Source: Mucilaginibacter_A sp050954285 | GTDB taxonomy: Bacteria; Bacteroidota; Bacteroidia; Sphingobacteriales; Sphingobacteriaceae | Length of the DNA stretch: 64,000 nucleotides | Direction of reading: 5' to 3' | Assembly: GCA_050954285.1 (NCBI GenBank) | Contig: JBPBPL010000007.1 | Span: 186,001-250,000 of the forward strand | Shown here: positions 24,016-33,037 of the stretch, piece by piece | Layout of the letters: each line of letters starts with the position of its first letter | Position numbering within the stretch: the stretch's first letter is position 1 | The notes under the pieces: model-generated | Database searches by the model: none | What the model was told of the DNA's origin: nothing | The model's input: the letters and a program-made list of their open reading frames with translations, nothing else | Position numbers and translations under genes: made by a program

Positions 24016-26807
24016 CAGAGATAATTAGCTTGATAAAACTCAAAATAGCTGTCGAGCAATTTTGAGTTGGCTAATTTATCCAGATTTTTCCGGCTGATAA
24101 TAAAGAAATTATATTTCTCTGCCGGAACCTTCATAATTTCAGGCAAAAGCGGCGCAATCCTACGCGCATATTCTTTTGCTTCTGCCACAGAATAAAAACG
24201 GCCCGTATAAATCAGCTGGTTGCTTTGGCCAACTTCTTTTAGCTGATGTTTAAGCGGCGTATCCGGGTAGTTGGCGCGGTTAAACTGCCCGATACCAAAA
24301 CGCGAAGGTGCCAGATTGTTAAAGCCTTTTACGTTGACCACAAAATATATTTCTGTACTGTCTGCCATGTTAAAAATACCCGATGCTTCTTTTATCGTAC
24401 TATTTTTAGTGTTCTTCGGAAGTGAAATTTGCAGCTTATTATTTAAAGTTGAAGGTGCCAGCGCGATAATCGAACTGTTTTTGGCTGCCGATAGAACCGG
24501 TGGCGTAACCGGTTGAACAGGTGCCGAAACGGGATTTGAATTCGGTGCAATTGGTTGGTGCATAAACCGTTCCTGCGAAAACGGAATTTCATTAGGATCG
24601 CTGTCAATCAACGCAAAAGGCCGGGCAGCAATTACATCATGGTTGGCCGCAATAAAAAGCAAATGCTGCTTCACCAAGGGCGTAACCAGGCGGTCATCCG
24701 GATATTGCGTGGTTAGCTGTTGCAATTCCTGCTGAAAAGGTTCCAGTTTTTGCTGATGACCCAAGGCAATTGTTTTTAAATAAGCCAGTTGTGCGGCCTG
24801 TTTACTTTGCGGATTTATTTTTAAAGCCGAATCCGTTCGCGAAATTACCTGATCATATTGCCGCTTCCGGTAAAAGTCATACACATTATTATAGAAGGTA
24901 TTTTGCTGTGCATCGTTGGTCAGCATTTTTTTGCCGTATTCCGGGTCGAGAATAATTTGGGCATACTGCGTTTGCGGATAGTTTTTTAGCAATAAATTCC
25001 GGTATTTTTCAGCCAGCGGTTCATTGTGCTCATCCGTGTACAAACGGTACAGGCTATAATAAATCACAGGCAAATTATTATTTTCCGGAAATCGTTTCAG
25101 TAAATATTCATAAGTATTGATCGATTCGGTATTGTCAGCTAAAATATCTTTATAAAAACCGGCGATATCCGCATAAGCATTAAAAATAATTTGGTTGGAT
25201 TGTTGCAGCAAAGCTGGCGTAAGTGGTATACTATTGACCAATTGCTGCTTAAAAGTAGCCGCGCCCGGTGAAGACAATAATGGTGCCTGCACTGTTTGTA
25301 CCACATCCGGATCGGAAACACTGTTGGGATTATTGTTAACCGTAGCTATTGTGCGTGCACTGATGCGCCAGTTATCTTCCAGCCGGCGTTTCCCCCAAAC
25401 AGACAAAAAACTGCCCAAGCCCTGGTTTACCGCCTCCGGATTATAAAAATAAAACGAATTTGAATTTCTGCTGGCAGTTGAAATCACGTTGCCAACGTTG
25501 ATGGTAGGATTAACCCGAACCGGCGCATTTTGCTGTTGGATAACCTGCTGATCCACCATTAAATTAATTCTGGCTGTACGATCGGCTTCAGGTAATTTAG
25601 CCAGAGCCTGCAAGGTATCTTGCTGTGCAATAATTTTAAAGCGACTGGCCAGCAACTGCAAATTATTGGCTTTTTTCAAAATTTGCTGATAGCCCGGATA
25701 GGAAGGCGACAGGTTAAGCAATGTGCTGTCATAGTATTTTTTGGCCTGAATATAATCTGTTTTATATTTAAAATTGATATCGGCCAGGCGCAGATACGAC
25801 AAACCTTTTTGTTTCTGGTTGCGCGTACTGTTTTTAACAGATAATTTATAGTTAACAATTGCCAGATCAATTTTTTGTGAAGCCAAGGAAGTTTCGCCCA
25901 TCTGGAAATATATTTGATCTATAAAATCCAAGTTTTTATCATCTTTCAGCAACGTGCGCAAACGGGTAATCCGATCTGTTGGCTGCCCGTCCTGCTTTTC
26001 TTCAATCCGCAAACTGTTTAGCGTGGCATTAAAAGCCAGCTCAAAAGAAGCGTTGCTGTGCACTACTTTAGAGTAGGATTTGTAAGCATCTGCCGGTTTT
26101 TTATTTGCTTCCTGTAACTGCGCCAGGATAAAATTCCAGCGGATTTTTCTTTTCGAATCGCTGGCCAGCGCAACGGCCTGTACAGCCAGTTTTTCGGCTT
26201 GCTCGTAATTGCCCTGATTGATGTTGTATTGCAGGTCTGTACCGGTAATATCTTCTGCAGAAGGTTTTTTAACATCAAACAAAAGCCTGGCTGTATCCAA
26301 AATCCCAGAAGCTTTTTTAGGCTGATTCAACTTCATCAGCGAGCGTGCTTTCCAAGCCAAAGCTGTTCGATCCAATTCTTTATTTTCAGGGAAGGAGCGA
26401 ACCACATAATCAAAAAACTCCACCGCATCAAAATAATTACTGTTAAGGTAATTGGCCTGGCCAAGCAAAAAGTATGCATCGCCAATGTAATGACTCTGTT
26501 CTTTAAAATTGATGATGGTATTTGCCCGGGTGGTTACGGCCTCTAAATCTTTACTTCCGGCTGTAGTTTTAGCAATGGTATCTTGGTAAACACTTAGAAT
26601 TTCAGAAAAATCATCCGTATAAACCTGCGCCATTAAAGCTTCTTTTTGCAGGATAACCTGTCTGGCATTAAACAAAATGTTGTAATGCGCTGTAAGGTTT
26701 TGCATACTCCGATTAAATCGGGTCTCTTTTTCCAGCGCGCAACTACTTATTGCCAGTAAAAAAAACAGGGATAAAAACAGTATCTGGTTAAATGTAGAAC
26801 GGATCAA
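24015..26807 (-). CDS. PorW/SprE-like TPR lipoprotein of the T9SS
   Basis: A 930-residue lipoprotein (lipobox ISSC, acylated C23). The first mature residues RFNRSMQNLTAHYNILFNARQVI match the start of the SprE/PorW family (tetratricopeptide lipoproteins needed for type IX secretion and gliding). At least six TPR-like helical repeats run through about 80-400 and 540-690. A C-terminal SPOR-like segment (about 835-925: YFVVNVKGFN, LIYTGRFYSVAEAKEYARRI) would bind peptidoglycan or a partner. It is translationally coupled to PBP1A, which suggests a link between secretion and wall growth. The family assignment is good; a general TPR/SPOR protein is the alternative. Confidence 0.8.
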   Translation of the reverse strand: MIRSTFNQILFLSLFFLLAISSCALEKETRFNRSMQNLTAHYNILFNARQVILQKEALMAQVYTDDFSEILSVYQDTIAKTTAGSKDLEAVTTRANTIINFKEQSHYIGDAYFLLGQANYLNSNYFDAVEFFDYVVRSFPENKELDRTALAWKARSLMKLNQPKKASGILDTARLLFDVKKPSAEDITGTDLQYNINQGNYEQAEKLAVQAVALASDSKRKIRWNFILAQLQEANKKPADAYKSYSKVVHSNASFELAFNATLNSLRIEEKQDGQPTDRITRLRTLLKDDKNLDFIDQIYFQMGETSLASQKIDLAIVNYKLSVKNSTRNQKQKGLSYLRLADINFKYKTDYIQAKKYYDSTLLNLSPSYPGYQQILKKANNLQLLASRFKIIAQQDTLQALAKLPEADRTARINLMVDQQVIQQQNAPVRVNPTINVGNVISTASRNSNSFYFYNPEAVNQGLGSFLSVWGKRRLEDNWRISARTIATVNNNPNSVSDPDVVQTVQAPLLSSPGAATFKQQLVNSIPLTPALLQQSNQIIFNAYADIAGFYKDILADNTESINTYEYLLKRFPENNNLPVIYYSLYRLYTDEHNEPLAEKYRNLLLKNYPQTQYAQIILDPEYGKKMLTNDAQQNTFYNNVYDFYRKRQYDQVISRTDSALKINPQSKQAAQLAYLKTIALGHQQKLEPFQQELQQLTTQYPDDRLVTPLVKQHLLFIAANHDVIAARPFALIDSDPNEIPFSQERFMHQPIAPNSNPVSAPVQPVTPPVLSAAKNSSIIALAPSTLNNKLQISLPKNTKNSTIKEASGIFNMADSTEIYFVVNVKGFNNLAPSRFGIGQFNRANYPDTPLKHQLKEVGQSNQLIYTGRFYSVAEAKEYARRIAPLLPEIMKVPAEKYNFFIISRKNLDKLANSKLLDSYFEFYQANYL
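24383..24396 (-). repeat. Class 1 dispersed 14-mer, exact
   Basis: Exact copy inside the PorW-like gene, encoding TIKEAS. Confidence 0.9.
25825..25838 (-). repeat. Class 2 dispersed 14-mer variant
   Basis: gttaaaaacagtac on minus, in the PorW-like gene. Confidence 0.65.
26770..26783 (+). repeat. Class 2 dispersed 14-mer, exact GRTAAAAACAGYAT
   Basis: gataaaaacagtat over the lipoprotein-signal codons of the PorW-like gene. Confidence 0.82.
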
Positions 26808-26935
26808 GCAGGTTGTTGTTAATTTTGGAGTTGAAGTATTTAGCCGGATAAGTAACCAAATGCCAAATTACTAAAAAAATCATTTTGGTTGTTTAATTTA
26901 GGAATTGTAAAAGCCGTTTATGAAATCAAATTTAA

Positions 26936-27121
26936 ATGAATAATTATATTAAATACAGTGGTTTGGGTATTCAGATGATTGTTATCATCGCTCTGTTTAC
27001 ATTTGCCGGATATAAAACTGATCAATATTTGCACCACCAAGTGCAATGGGTAACTGCAGTTCTATCGCTTGCCGGCGTTTTCGTTTCTTTATATATTGTT
27101 TTTAAATCATTCAAAAGTTGA
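26936..27121 (+). CDS. AtpZ/AtpI-like small membrane protein
   Basis: A 61-residue protein with two membrane helices (about 8-25 and 37-57) and the AtpZ/AtpI-type pattern YSGLGIQMIVIIALFTFAGYKTDQYL. Such proteins precede F0F1 operons and are thought to help c-ring assembly or Mg/Ca import. It is the first gene of the ATP synthase operon, and its TGA overlaps the next start by four bases. Confidence 0.85.
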   Translation: MNNYIKYSGLGIQMIVIIALFTFAGYKTDQYLHHQVQWVTAVLSLAGVFVSLYIVFKSFKS

Positions 27122-27501
27122 AGCTTAAACAGTTTGCTTTTATATTTATTATTTTTATGTTGATTACGGCTGGTCCACCTGCGCTGTTACAACTATTTAA
27201 ACCAAATTATTTGATTTCTGGCTTCTGGAAGTTGTTTATCCTGTTCAGTTTGCTCACGCTGCTTATTTGCGTTTCTTGCATTTTGGGCAATCAAAAAAGC
27301 AATATGGCAGGCACGCAAATATTTTTAATTACAACAGTTACAAAGCTCTTGATGTGCTTGTGTTTTGTAGTAATTTATATCCAGAACAATCAAGTTAATC
27401 CTGTCCATTTTATCAGCGGTTTTTTTTATCTTTATATATTAAATACTGTGTTTGAAATTAGCATATTATTGCGTAATTTGCGCCTCCAAAACCAAAAGTA
27501 A
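27118..27501 (+). CDS. Small membrane protein of the ATP synthase operon (AtpI-like position)
   Basis: A 127-residue protein with four hydrophobic helices (about 5-22, 35-55, 62-82, 95-115) and no motif I recognise. Its place between the AtpZ/I-like gene and atpB, where Bacteroidota carry a poorly conserved subunit-I-type gene, is the only clue. The start is taken as TTG 27118 (ttga overlap with the previous stop); the first ATG, 27157, would cut the first helix. Confidence 0.6.
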   Translation: MKLKQFAFIFIIFMLITAGPPALLQLFKPNYLISGFWKLFILFSLLTLLICVSCILGNQKSNMAGTQIFLITTVTKLLMCLCFVVIYIQNNQVNPVHFISGFFYLYILNTVFEISILLRNLRLQNQK

Positions 27502-27506
27502 AAATC

Positions 27507-28592
27507 GTGCATTTGATAGATTTTAACCGCATTTTTAAAATAAAACGAACTACACAAATTGCAATTTTAAGCATCTTTTTCGCTTTAGCAGCGTGTAAAA
27601 CTTTTGCTATATCTCCAGAAGCTTCTATTGAAAAAGCAAAAACAGCACCAGAAACGTATGATCCAAGCGTTTCTATTTTAGAACATATTGCCGATTCTCA
27701 TTACTGGCATATTTGGGGTGATAAAATGATACCTCTGCCAATAATATTATATACAGATCATGGTTTTGAAGCATTATCTTCTTCACATTTCGGGCATGGT
27801 GATGAAATATATGCTGGTAAATATTATACTTACAAATTAGTTAATGATAAGGTAAAAGCAGTAGATCAAGCAGGTAAAATTGATGAACTTGCAACCAAAA
27901 AAGTTTACGATTTTTCTATTACTAAAAACGTGGTTGCTTTATGGATAGGTATACTTCTTTTACTGGTTATTTTTATAAGTGTTGCAGGAGCTTATAAAAA
28001 TAGAAGTAACAAAGCACCAAAAGGCTTGCAATCTTTCTTGGAACCTATCATTGTGTTTGTACGCGATGATATTGCAAAACCAAATATTGGTTATAAATAT
28101 CAACGGTATATGCCGTTTTTGTTAACCATTTTCTTTTTTATCCTAATTAATAACCTAATCGGCCTAATTCCATTTTTTCCGGGCGGCTCTAATGTAACCG
28201 GTAATATTGCAGTTACTTTTGTATTAGCTGTTATTACCATGATTGTGGTTAATGTAAATGGTAATAAATATTACTGGAAACATATTTTTGCACCTGATGT
28301 GCCAGTTTGGTTGTACCCAATTATGTGGCCTGTAGAACTGGTTGGAATCATATCCAGGCCATTTGCTTTAATGATTCGTTTGTTTGCCAATATTACTGCT
28401 GGGCATATTATTGTACTCAGCTTAATATCGCTGATTTTCGTTTTTAAATCTATTGCTATTGCACCGGTTTCTGTTGCATTCGTAGTGTTTATGGATGTGC
28501 TGGAACTATTGGTAGCATTACTGCAGGCTTTTATTTTTACGTTGCTTACAGCGCTGTTTATTGGAACAGCTACAGAAGAGCATCATCACTAA
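27507..28592 (+). CDS. atpB: ATP synthase F0 subunit a
   Basis: A 361-residue proton-channel subunit. It has the long N-terminal extension typical of Bacteroidota: a signal-like segment (about 15-35) and a periplasmic domain to about 150. Five or six membrane helices follow. The essential arginine of the channel lies in FALMIRLFANITAGHIIV near 290-307. The start is GTG 27507; no ATG lies close enough to keep the signal segment. The C-terminus ends in EEHHH. Confidence 0.94.
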   Translation: MHLIDFNRIFKIKRTTQIAILSIFFALAACKTFAISPEASIEKAKTAPETYDPSVSILEHIADSHYWHIWGDKMIPLPIILYTDHGFEALSSSHFGHGDEIYAGKYYTYKLVNDKVKAVDQAGKIDELATKKVYDFSITKNVVALWIGILLLLVIFISVAGAYKNRSNKAPKGLQSFLEPIIVFVRDDIAKPNIGYKYQRYMPFLLTIFFFILINNLIGLIPFFPGGSNVTGNIAVTFVLAVITMIVVNVNGNKYYWKHIFAPDVPVWLYPIMWPVELVGIISRPFALMIRLFANITAGHIIVLSLISLIFVFKSIAIAPVSVAFVVFMDVLELLVALLQAFIFTLLTALFIGTATEEHHH

Positions 28593-28636
28593 TCATAAAC
28601 AACTAATATATTATATTTAACTTTTAATTTTTAACA

Positions 28637-28855
28637 ATGATGACTGGAAGTATTGCTGCAATTGGTGCAGGTTTAGCTGTTATCGGTGCAGGTATTGGCA
28701 TCGGACAAGTAGGTGGCAAAGCTATGGAAGGTATTGCCCGCCAGCCTGAAGCTTCAGGAAAAATTCAAACTGCCATGATTATTGCAGCTGCTTTGATTGA
28801 AGGTGCTGCTTTGTTTGGTGTGGTAGTAGCTTTCTTAGGTAACAATCCTAAATAA
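28637..28855 (+). CDS. atpE: ATP synthase F0 subunit c
   Basis: The ring subunit, 72 residues in a helical hairpin. The polar loop is R35-Q-P-E38 and the ion-binding carboxylate is E55 (AALIEGAALFG). The residues around E55 lack the extra polar ligands of sodium rings, so proton coupling is inferred. The gene starts with ATGATG; the second Met is an equally possible start. Confidence 0.96.
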   Translation: MMTGSIAAIGAGLAVIGAGIGIGQVGGKAMEGIARQPEASGKIQTAMIIAAALIEGAALFGVVVAFLGNNPK

Positions 28856-28930
28856 GCAATCCATTTTAGCTGGTTAGTTGCGATTGGCAGCTAACCAGCT
28901 TTAAAATTAATTGGTTAATTTAAAATAGAT

Positions 28931-29425
28931 ATGGAATTAGTAACTCCCGAAATTGGTTTAGTATTCTGGACCACGTTATCTTTTTTGATACTGTTCTTGG
29001 TGCTGGCTAAATTTGCCTGGAAACCAATTATGAGTGCAATCGACGAAAGAGAACGCTCGATTGAAGACGCACTTTTTAAAGCTGAAGCAGCTAAAGAAGA
29101 AATGGTTAGGTTAACTAACGAGAATGAACAGCTTTTGAAACAAACCCGTGCAGAACGTGATTTAATTTTAAAAGAAGCCAAACAAGTAAAAGATCAGATC
29201 ATCACCGAAGCAAAAAATAACGCTATCGTTGAGGGAAACAAGTTGATCGAAAAAGCAAAAATCGAAATCAATAGTCAGAAGGAGCTTGCTATGGCTGACG
29301 TGAAAAATCAGATTGCTACGCTTTCTGTTGATATTGCCGAAAAAATATTACGTAAACAATTTGATGATAAACAGAAACAGAACGAATTGGTAACTGATTT
29401 ATTGAAAGAAGTCAAATTAAACTGA
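28931..29425 (+). CDS. atpF: ATP synthase F0 subunit b
   Basis: A 164-residue stator subunit with one N-terminal membrane helix (about 5-28, ending KFAWKPI) and a long charged helix rich in Glu, Lys and Ala (about 35-140) that dimerises as a coiled coil. It follows atpE by 75 bases and precedes atpH by 19. Confidence 0.94.
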   Translation: MELVTPEIGLVFWTTLSFLILFLVLAKFAWKPIMSAIDERERSIEDALFKAEAAKEEMVRLTNENEQLLKQTRAERDLILKEAKQVKDQIITEAKNNAIVEGNKLIEKAKIEINSQKELAMADVKNQIATLSVDIAEKILRKQFDDKQKQNELVTDLLKEVKLN

Positions 29426-29444
29426 TCTAAGAAAAACAAAAATA

Positions 29445-30002
29445 ATGTCTGAATATAAAGTAGCCACACGTTATGCCAAATCTTTGATTGATCTTGCCAT
29501 TGAGCAAAATCAGTTGGAAGATATTATGGCGGATATGGTTTTGTTTGTTCAAACTTTGCGCGTAAACAGTACGCTGAATGCCGTTTTGCGAAACCCGATA
29601 GTTTCTCCATCCAAAAAAGCGATTATTTTAGCTGATATTTTTACTGGGAAAGTTCAACCGGCTACTTTAGGTTTTTTCAAGATTATGGTTGCCAAAATGC
29701 GTTCCGAAATTTTGTATGATACTGCAAAGGAATTTGTAGAACAATACAACCTGAAAAAAAACATCGTAAAAGCAGTAGTTGTTTCGGCTGTACCTTTATC
29801 GGACAGTAACCGTGCAGATGTATTTGCCATCATCAAAAAAGCAACTGATGGAAATACGGTTCTGGAGGAAAAAGTTAATCCGAATTTGATTGGTGGTTTT
29901 ATCTTAACAGTTGGTGATCGTCAGTTTGATACCAGTATTTCAAGCACATTAAATAAGCTTAAAAAAGATTTCGATCAAAAGCCAACAGCACAATTGGTTT
30001 AA
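29445..30002 (+). CDS. atpH: ATP synthase F1 subunit delta
   Basis: A 185-residue OSCP/delta subunit linking the stator to the F1 head. The N-terminal VATRYAKSLIDLAIEQ and C-terminal NPNLIGGFILTVGDRQFDTSI are family signatures. The atpH-atpA spacer of 108 bases is the longest within the operon and holds an exact class 1 motif. Confidence 0.95.
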   Translation: MSEYKVATRYAKSLIDLAIEQNQLEDIMADMVLFVQTLRVNSTLNAVLRNPIVSPSKKAIILADIFTGKVQPATLGFFKIMVAKMRSEILYDTAKEFVEQYNLKKNIVKAVVVSAVPLSDSNRADVFAIIKKATDGNTVLEEKVNPNLIGGFILTVGDRQFDTSISSTLNKLKKDFDQKPTAQLV

Positions 30003-30040
30003 AATGAGTTTCTTCGGAAGAAAAGAAACAAAAAAACAAT

Positions 30041-30054
30041 GATAAAAGAAGCAT
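30041..30054 (+). repeat. Class 1 dispersed 14-mer, exact
   Basis: Exact copy in the atpH-atpA spacer, inside the operon. Confidence 0.9.
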
Positions 30055-30110
30055 CAACGAAAAATGCTTGATATAAGAACTAATCACAAAGATTTAAATA
30101 AATTCAAAAA

Positions 30111-31688
30111 ATGGTAGATGTAAGACCAGACGAAATTTCCGCTATTCTGCGTCAGCAGTTGGCTGGCTTTAAGTCAGAATCCGAGTTAGAAGAAGTTGGT
30201 ACTGTATTGCAGATTGGCGACGGTATTGCCCGAGTTTATGGCTTAACTCAGGTTCAGTCGGGCGAACTGGTTGAATTTGGAAACGGATTACAAGGGATTG
30301 TATTAAACTTGGAAGAAGATAACGTTGGTGTAGTTTTGCTGGGTGCTTACGATGAAGTAAAAGAAGGTGATACTGTTCGCAGAACAAAAAAAATAGCCTC
30401 AATAAAAGTAGGCGAAGGCATGTTGGGGCGTATAGTTAACACATTGGGTATTCCAATTGATGGTAAAGGACCAATTGCTGGTACTACTTACGAAATGCCA
30501 ATTGAGCGTAAAGCTCCAGGGGTAATTTATCGTCAGCCGGTAAATGAACCATTGCAAACCGGTATTAAGGCAATTGATGCCATGATCCCGATTGGCCGTG
30601 GCCAGCGTGAGCTTGTAATTGGCGATAGACAAACCGGTAAAACTGCGGTTTGTATTGATACGATCATCAACCAAAAAGAATTTTATGATGCCGGTAAACC
30701 GGTTTATTGTATTTATGTAGCTTGCGGACAAAAAAATTCTACCGTAGCTAATATTGTACGTGTTCTGGAAGAAAATGGCGCAATGCCATATAGTATTGTT
30801 GTAGCAGCTTCGGCAGCAGATCCGGCTCCAATGCAGTTTTTTGCACCTTTTGCCGGTGCTGCAATTGGTGAGTTTTTCCGTGATACTGGTCGTCCGGCTT
30901 TAATTGTTTATGATGATTTGTCTAAGCAGGCTGTTGCTTATCGTGAAGTTTCATTGTTATTGCGTCGTCCTCCAGGTCGTGAAGCTTATCCGGGTGATGT
31001 ATTTTATCTTCACTCTCGATTGCTTGAACGTGCAGCCAAAATCAATGCCAATGATGCAATTGCAAAAGGCATGAACGATTTGCCGGAATCTATTAAGGGT
31101 ATTGTAAAAGGCGGTGGTTCTTTAACAGCATTGCCAATTATTGAAACCCAGGCTGGAGACGTTTCTGCTTATATTCCAACAAATGTGATTTCGATTACCG
31201 ACGGACAAATTTTCTTGGAATCTAACCTGTTTAATGCAGGTGTTCGTCCGGCAATTAACGTAGGTATTTCGGTATCACGAGTTGGTGGTAATGCGCAAAT
31301 CAAATCCATGAAAAAAGTGGCAGGTACTTTAAAATTGGATCAGGCGCAATACCGTGAGCTGGAAGCGTTTTCAAAATTTGGATCTGATTTAGATGCATCA
31401 ACTAAAAATGTTTTGGATAAAGGAGCACGCAACGTAGAGATTTTAAAACAGGCTCAGTTTTCTCCGGTTTCAGTAGAAAAACAGGTGGCCATTATTTACC
31501 TCGGCACTAAAAACCTGATGCGTAATGTGCCTGTAAACCGGGTAAGAGAATTTGAAGCAGATTTTACCAGCCAGTTAGAATTGCGTCATCCTGAAGTTTT
31601 AGCAGCCTTAAAAGCCGGAAAGATGGAAGATTCTACTACAACTGTTCTGGAAAGAGTGGCTAAAGAATTATCAGCAAATTATAACTAA
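30111..31688 (+). CDS. atpA: ATP synthase F1 subunit alpha
   Basis: The non-catalytic nucleotide-binding subunit, 525 residues. Walker A is GDRQTGKTA near 170, Walker B is LIVYDDLSKQ near 265, and the alpha signature PAINVGISVSRVGG is near 380. Length and domain order (barrel, nucleotide domain, helical C-terminus) are standard. Confidence 0.97.
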   Translation: MVDVRPDEISAILRQQLAGFKSESELEEVGTVLQIGDGIARVYGLTQVQSGELVEFGNGLQGIVLNLEEDNVGVVLLGAYDEVKEGDTVRRTKKIASIKVGEGMLGRIVNTLGIPIDGKGPIAGTTYEMPIERKAPGVIYRQPVNEPLQTGIKAIDAMIPIGRGQRELVIGDRQTGKTAVCIDTIINQKEFYDAGKPVYCIYVACGQKNSTVANIVRVLEENGAMPYSIVVAASAADPAPMQFFAPFAGAAIGEFFRDTGRPALIVYDDLSKQAVAYREVSLLLRRPPGREAYPGDVFYLHSRLLERAAKINANDAIAKGMNDLPESIKGIVKGGGSLTALPIIETQAGDVSAYIPTNVISITDGQIFLESNLFNAGVRPAINVGISVSRVGGNAQIKSMKKVAGTLKLDQAQYRELEAFSKFGSDLDASTKNVLDKGARNVEILKQAQFSPVSVEKQVAIIYLGTKNLMRNVPVNRVREFEADFTSQLELRHPEVLAALKAGKMEDSTTTVLERVAKELSANYN

Positions 31689-31761
31689 AGTTTTCCGTTT
31701 CGGGTTATAGGTTGTCCGTTTAGTAAGATAACTTATAACCTGCAACTTACAACTGAATACA

Positions 31762-32643
31762 ATGGCCAATTTAAAAGAAGTAAGAAACCGCATTACATCT
31801 GTATCTTCTACGCAGCAGATTACCAAAGCTATGAAAATGGTTTCGGCTGCTAAATTGAAACGGGCAACGAATGCAATCGTTCAGATGCGTCCTTATGCAG
31901 ATAAACTAAATGAGATCCTGGCAAACCTTTCCGCAAGTTTAGAAGATGCCGCTTCGTCATATATGCAGGTTCGGGAACCGGTTCGTGTGCTGATTATTGC
32001 CGTAACTTCTAACCGTGGTTTGGCTGGGGCATTCAATACCAACGTAATTAAGGCAGCTAACAATTTGGTGGCTAATCGCTATTCTGAGCAATTGCGTGCC
32101 AATAATGTTGCTATTGTTGCTATTGGCAGAAAAGCGCAGGAATATTATGAGCGCCGACGATATAAAGTAGTGGGTAATAATAATGATCTTTTTAATGAGT
32201 TGAACTTTGAAAACACTTCTTTAATTACCGAAGCAGTGATGCAAGGTTTTGTAAATGGTGATTATGACAGGGTAGAACTGGTTTATAACCATTTCCGAAA
32301 TGCAGCAGTACAATATATTGCAACGGAACAATTACTTCCGGTAGCAAAGCCACACAAAAAAGAGTCGGCAAAAACAGCACAGGTTGATTACATTTTAGAA
32401 CCGTCACAAGAAGAAATTGTGAATGAGCTGATTCCTAAAAATATTAAAGTACAGTTATATAAAGCCGTATTAGATTCTCATGCTTCTGAACATGGTGCTC
32501 GGATGACAGCGATGGACAAAGCCACCGAAAATGCTGGAGATTTGTTGAAAGCCTTAAAACTTTCCTATAATCAGGCAAGGCAGGCAGCTATTACTACAGA
32601 ATTGACTGAGATTGTAAGTGGTGCAGCGGCTTTAAACGGATAA
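31762..32643 (+). CDS. atpG: ATP synthase F1 subunit gamma
   Basis: The central rotor shaft, 293 residues, with the paired terminal helices of the family: N-terminal LKEVRNRITSVSSTQQITKAMKMVSAAKL and C-terminal EHGARMTAMDKATENAGDLL. It ends the operon. The beta and epsilon genes (atpD, atpC) are absent here and should lie elsewhere, the usual Bacteroidota arrangement. Confidence 0.96.
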   Translation: MANLKEVRNRITSVSSTQQITKAMKMVSAAKLKRATNAIVQMRPYADKLNEILANLSASLEDAASSYMQVREPVRVLIIAVTSNRGLAGAFNTNVIKAANNLVANRYSEQLRANNVAIVAIGRKAQEYYERRRYKVVGNNNDLFNELNFENTSLITEAVMQGFVNGDYDRVELVYNHFRNAAVQYIATEQLLPVAKPHKKESAKTAQVDYILEPSQEEIVNELIPKNIKVQLYKAVLDSHASEHGARMTAMDKATENAGDLLKALKLSYNQARQAAITTELTEIVSGAAALNG

Positions 32644-32663
32644 GAATTTCCTTATAAATTTAA

Positions 32664-32693
32664 AAAAACCCAGTTATAAAACTGGGTTTTTTT
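32664..32693 (+). terminator. Terminator of the ATP synthase operon
   Basis: An 11-bp stem (aaaacccagtt with aactgggtttt) with a four-base loop runs into seven T, 21 bases after atpG. Confidence 0.92.
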
Positions 32694-32697
32694 GTTG

Positions 32698-32711
32698 TTA
32701 CTTCTTTTACC
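32698..32711 (-). repeat. Class 1 dispersed 14-mer, 11-12/14
   Basis: ggtaaaagaagtaa on minus, directly after the atpG terminator. Confidence 0.65.
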
Positions 32712-32789
32712 GGTTAATTTTAACAGCATTTTTACTGATTAAATTATTGATAAAACCAGATTATACTTTTCAATTTCAGCAAACATTCT

Positions 32790-32797
32790 TATTTTTG
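32790..32797 (+). promoter_or_regulatory. Candidate promoter -7 box TATTTTTG
   Basis: This fits TANNTTTG and lies 25 bases before ATG 32822. It falls inside the longer TTG-started frame and so supports the later start. Confidence 0.4.
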
Positions 32798-32821
32798 AAT
32801 GCAAATAATGGCCATTTCAAA

Positions 32822-33010
32822 ATGAACAAATCAACTACTGCAAACGATACGCGGAACTACATTGTACTTACAATAGCGATAATGATCGGTATGGTTGGTG
32901 TGTTTTTCCGTTTTTTTGGTGACAGCTTTTTTTACACTTCTGTTTCCAATGTGTTTTTAATTATTGCTATCATCATTGCTTTGCGCAGTGTGTTTACAAT
33001 ATTAAAATAA
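32822..33010 (+). CDS. Small two-helix membrane protein, unknown function
   Basis: A 62-residue protein with two hydrophobic helices (about 17-35 and 41-58) separated by RFFGDSFFYT. I do not recognise the family. The open frame extends upstream to TTG 32747, but the ATG is preferred for a promoter-like box in between and a normal small-protein start. It stands alone between the ATP synthase terminator and convergent gldB. Confidence 0.65.
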   Translation: MNKSTTANDTRNYIVLTIAIMIGMVGVFFRFFGDSFFYTSVSNVFLIIAIIIALRSVFTILK

Positions 33011-33037
33011 CACCTTTTTATCCTTCTAAAAACAGTT

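Noticed and set aside
31703..31740. Weak inverted repeat ggttata/tataacc between atpA and atpG
   Set aside because: Seven-bp stem with a 24-base loop inside an operon; not convincing.
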